From positions 1 through 12,703 of the forward strand of contig CAZLPZ010000040.1 in the NCBI GenBank assembly GCA_964561535.1: a stretch of DNA of 12,703 nucleotides, read 5' to 3'. The stretch's first letter is position 1. Every line of letters begins with the position of its first letter. The notes beneath the pieces are model-generated. The model was given only the letters and a program-made list of their open reading frames with translations. It made no database searches and was not told where the DNA came from. The stretch is from CAZLPZ01 sp964561535 (GTDB lineage: Bacteria; Pseudomonadota; Alphaproteobacteria; Micavibrionales; Micavibrionaceae). Position numbers and translations under genes: made by a program. Below, in pieces: positions 12,702 through 12,703 of the stretch.

Positions 12702-12703
12702 CC

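Overview
The window looks like a chromosomal segment of a flagellated alphaproteobacterium of moderate G+C. The main evidence is an alphaproteobacterial-style flagellar gene order (fliF-fliG-fliH-fliN-motA-flbD) ending in FlbD, the sigma-54 activator typical of that class. FliH and FlaG-like proteins of alphaproteobacterial type and an omega subunit beginning MARVTVEDC agree with this. I cannot name the genus.

Layout from left to right. At the left edge is the 5' part of a tRNA-Leu(CAA) on the minus strand, cut by the window boundary. Next are a minus-strand family-4 glycosyltransferase and a divergent plus-strand rpoZ with an unusually acidic tail. A repeat-bearing intergenic region with two inverted copies of a G/C-rich hairpin element follows, then a small unrecognised protein with one predicted membrane segment. 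A minus-strand flagellar operon occupies 2846-9007. It encodes the MS ring (FliF), the rotor and switch proteins (FliG, FliN), the export ATPase regulator (FliH), a MotA-type stator subunit and the activator FlbD. The region 9008-9514 is a divergent and extremely A+T-rich intergenic stretch (30 G/C in the 240 bases 9181-9420) with long perfect palindromes. On the plus strand beyond it are a FlaG-like protein and a 660-aa exported, proline-rich protein with two TcpQ/PilL-C-like modules. A GNAT-like acetyltransferase gene sits between two further repeat copies at the right edge.

How the genes fit together. The six minus-strand flagellar genes form one assembly unit: basal ring, C-ring, export control, stator and a late-gene transcription activator. 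The FlaG-like gene starts divergently from fliF, so the A+T-rich spacer probably carries control signals for both directions. The TcpQ-module protein downstream is probably periplasmic or envelope-associated; a flagellar or pilus link is inference from position and domain resemblance.

The most distinctive feature outside the genes is a dispersed family of REP-like G/C-rich hairpin elements, with six copies in 12.7 kb. They lie at gene ends, and in one case the element runs straight into a start codon and appears to supply its ribosome binding site. No CRISPR array, transposase, integrase or complete mobile element was seen.
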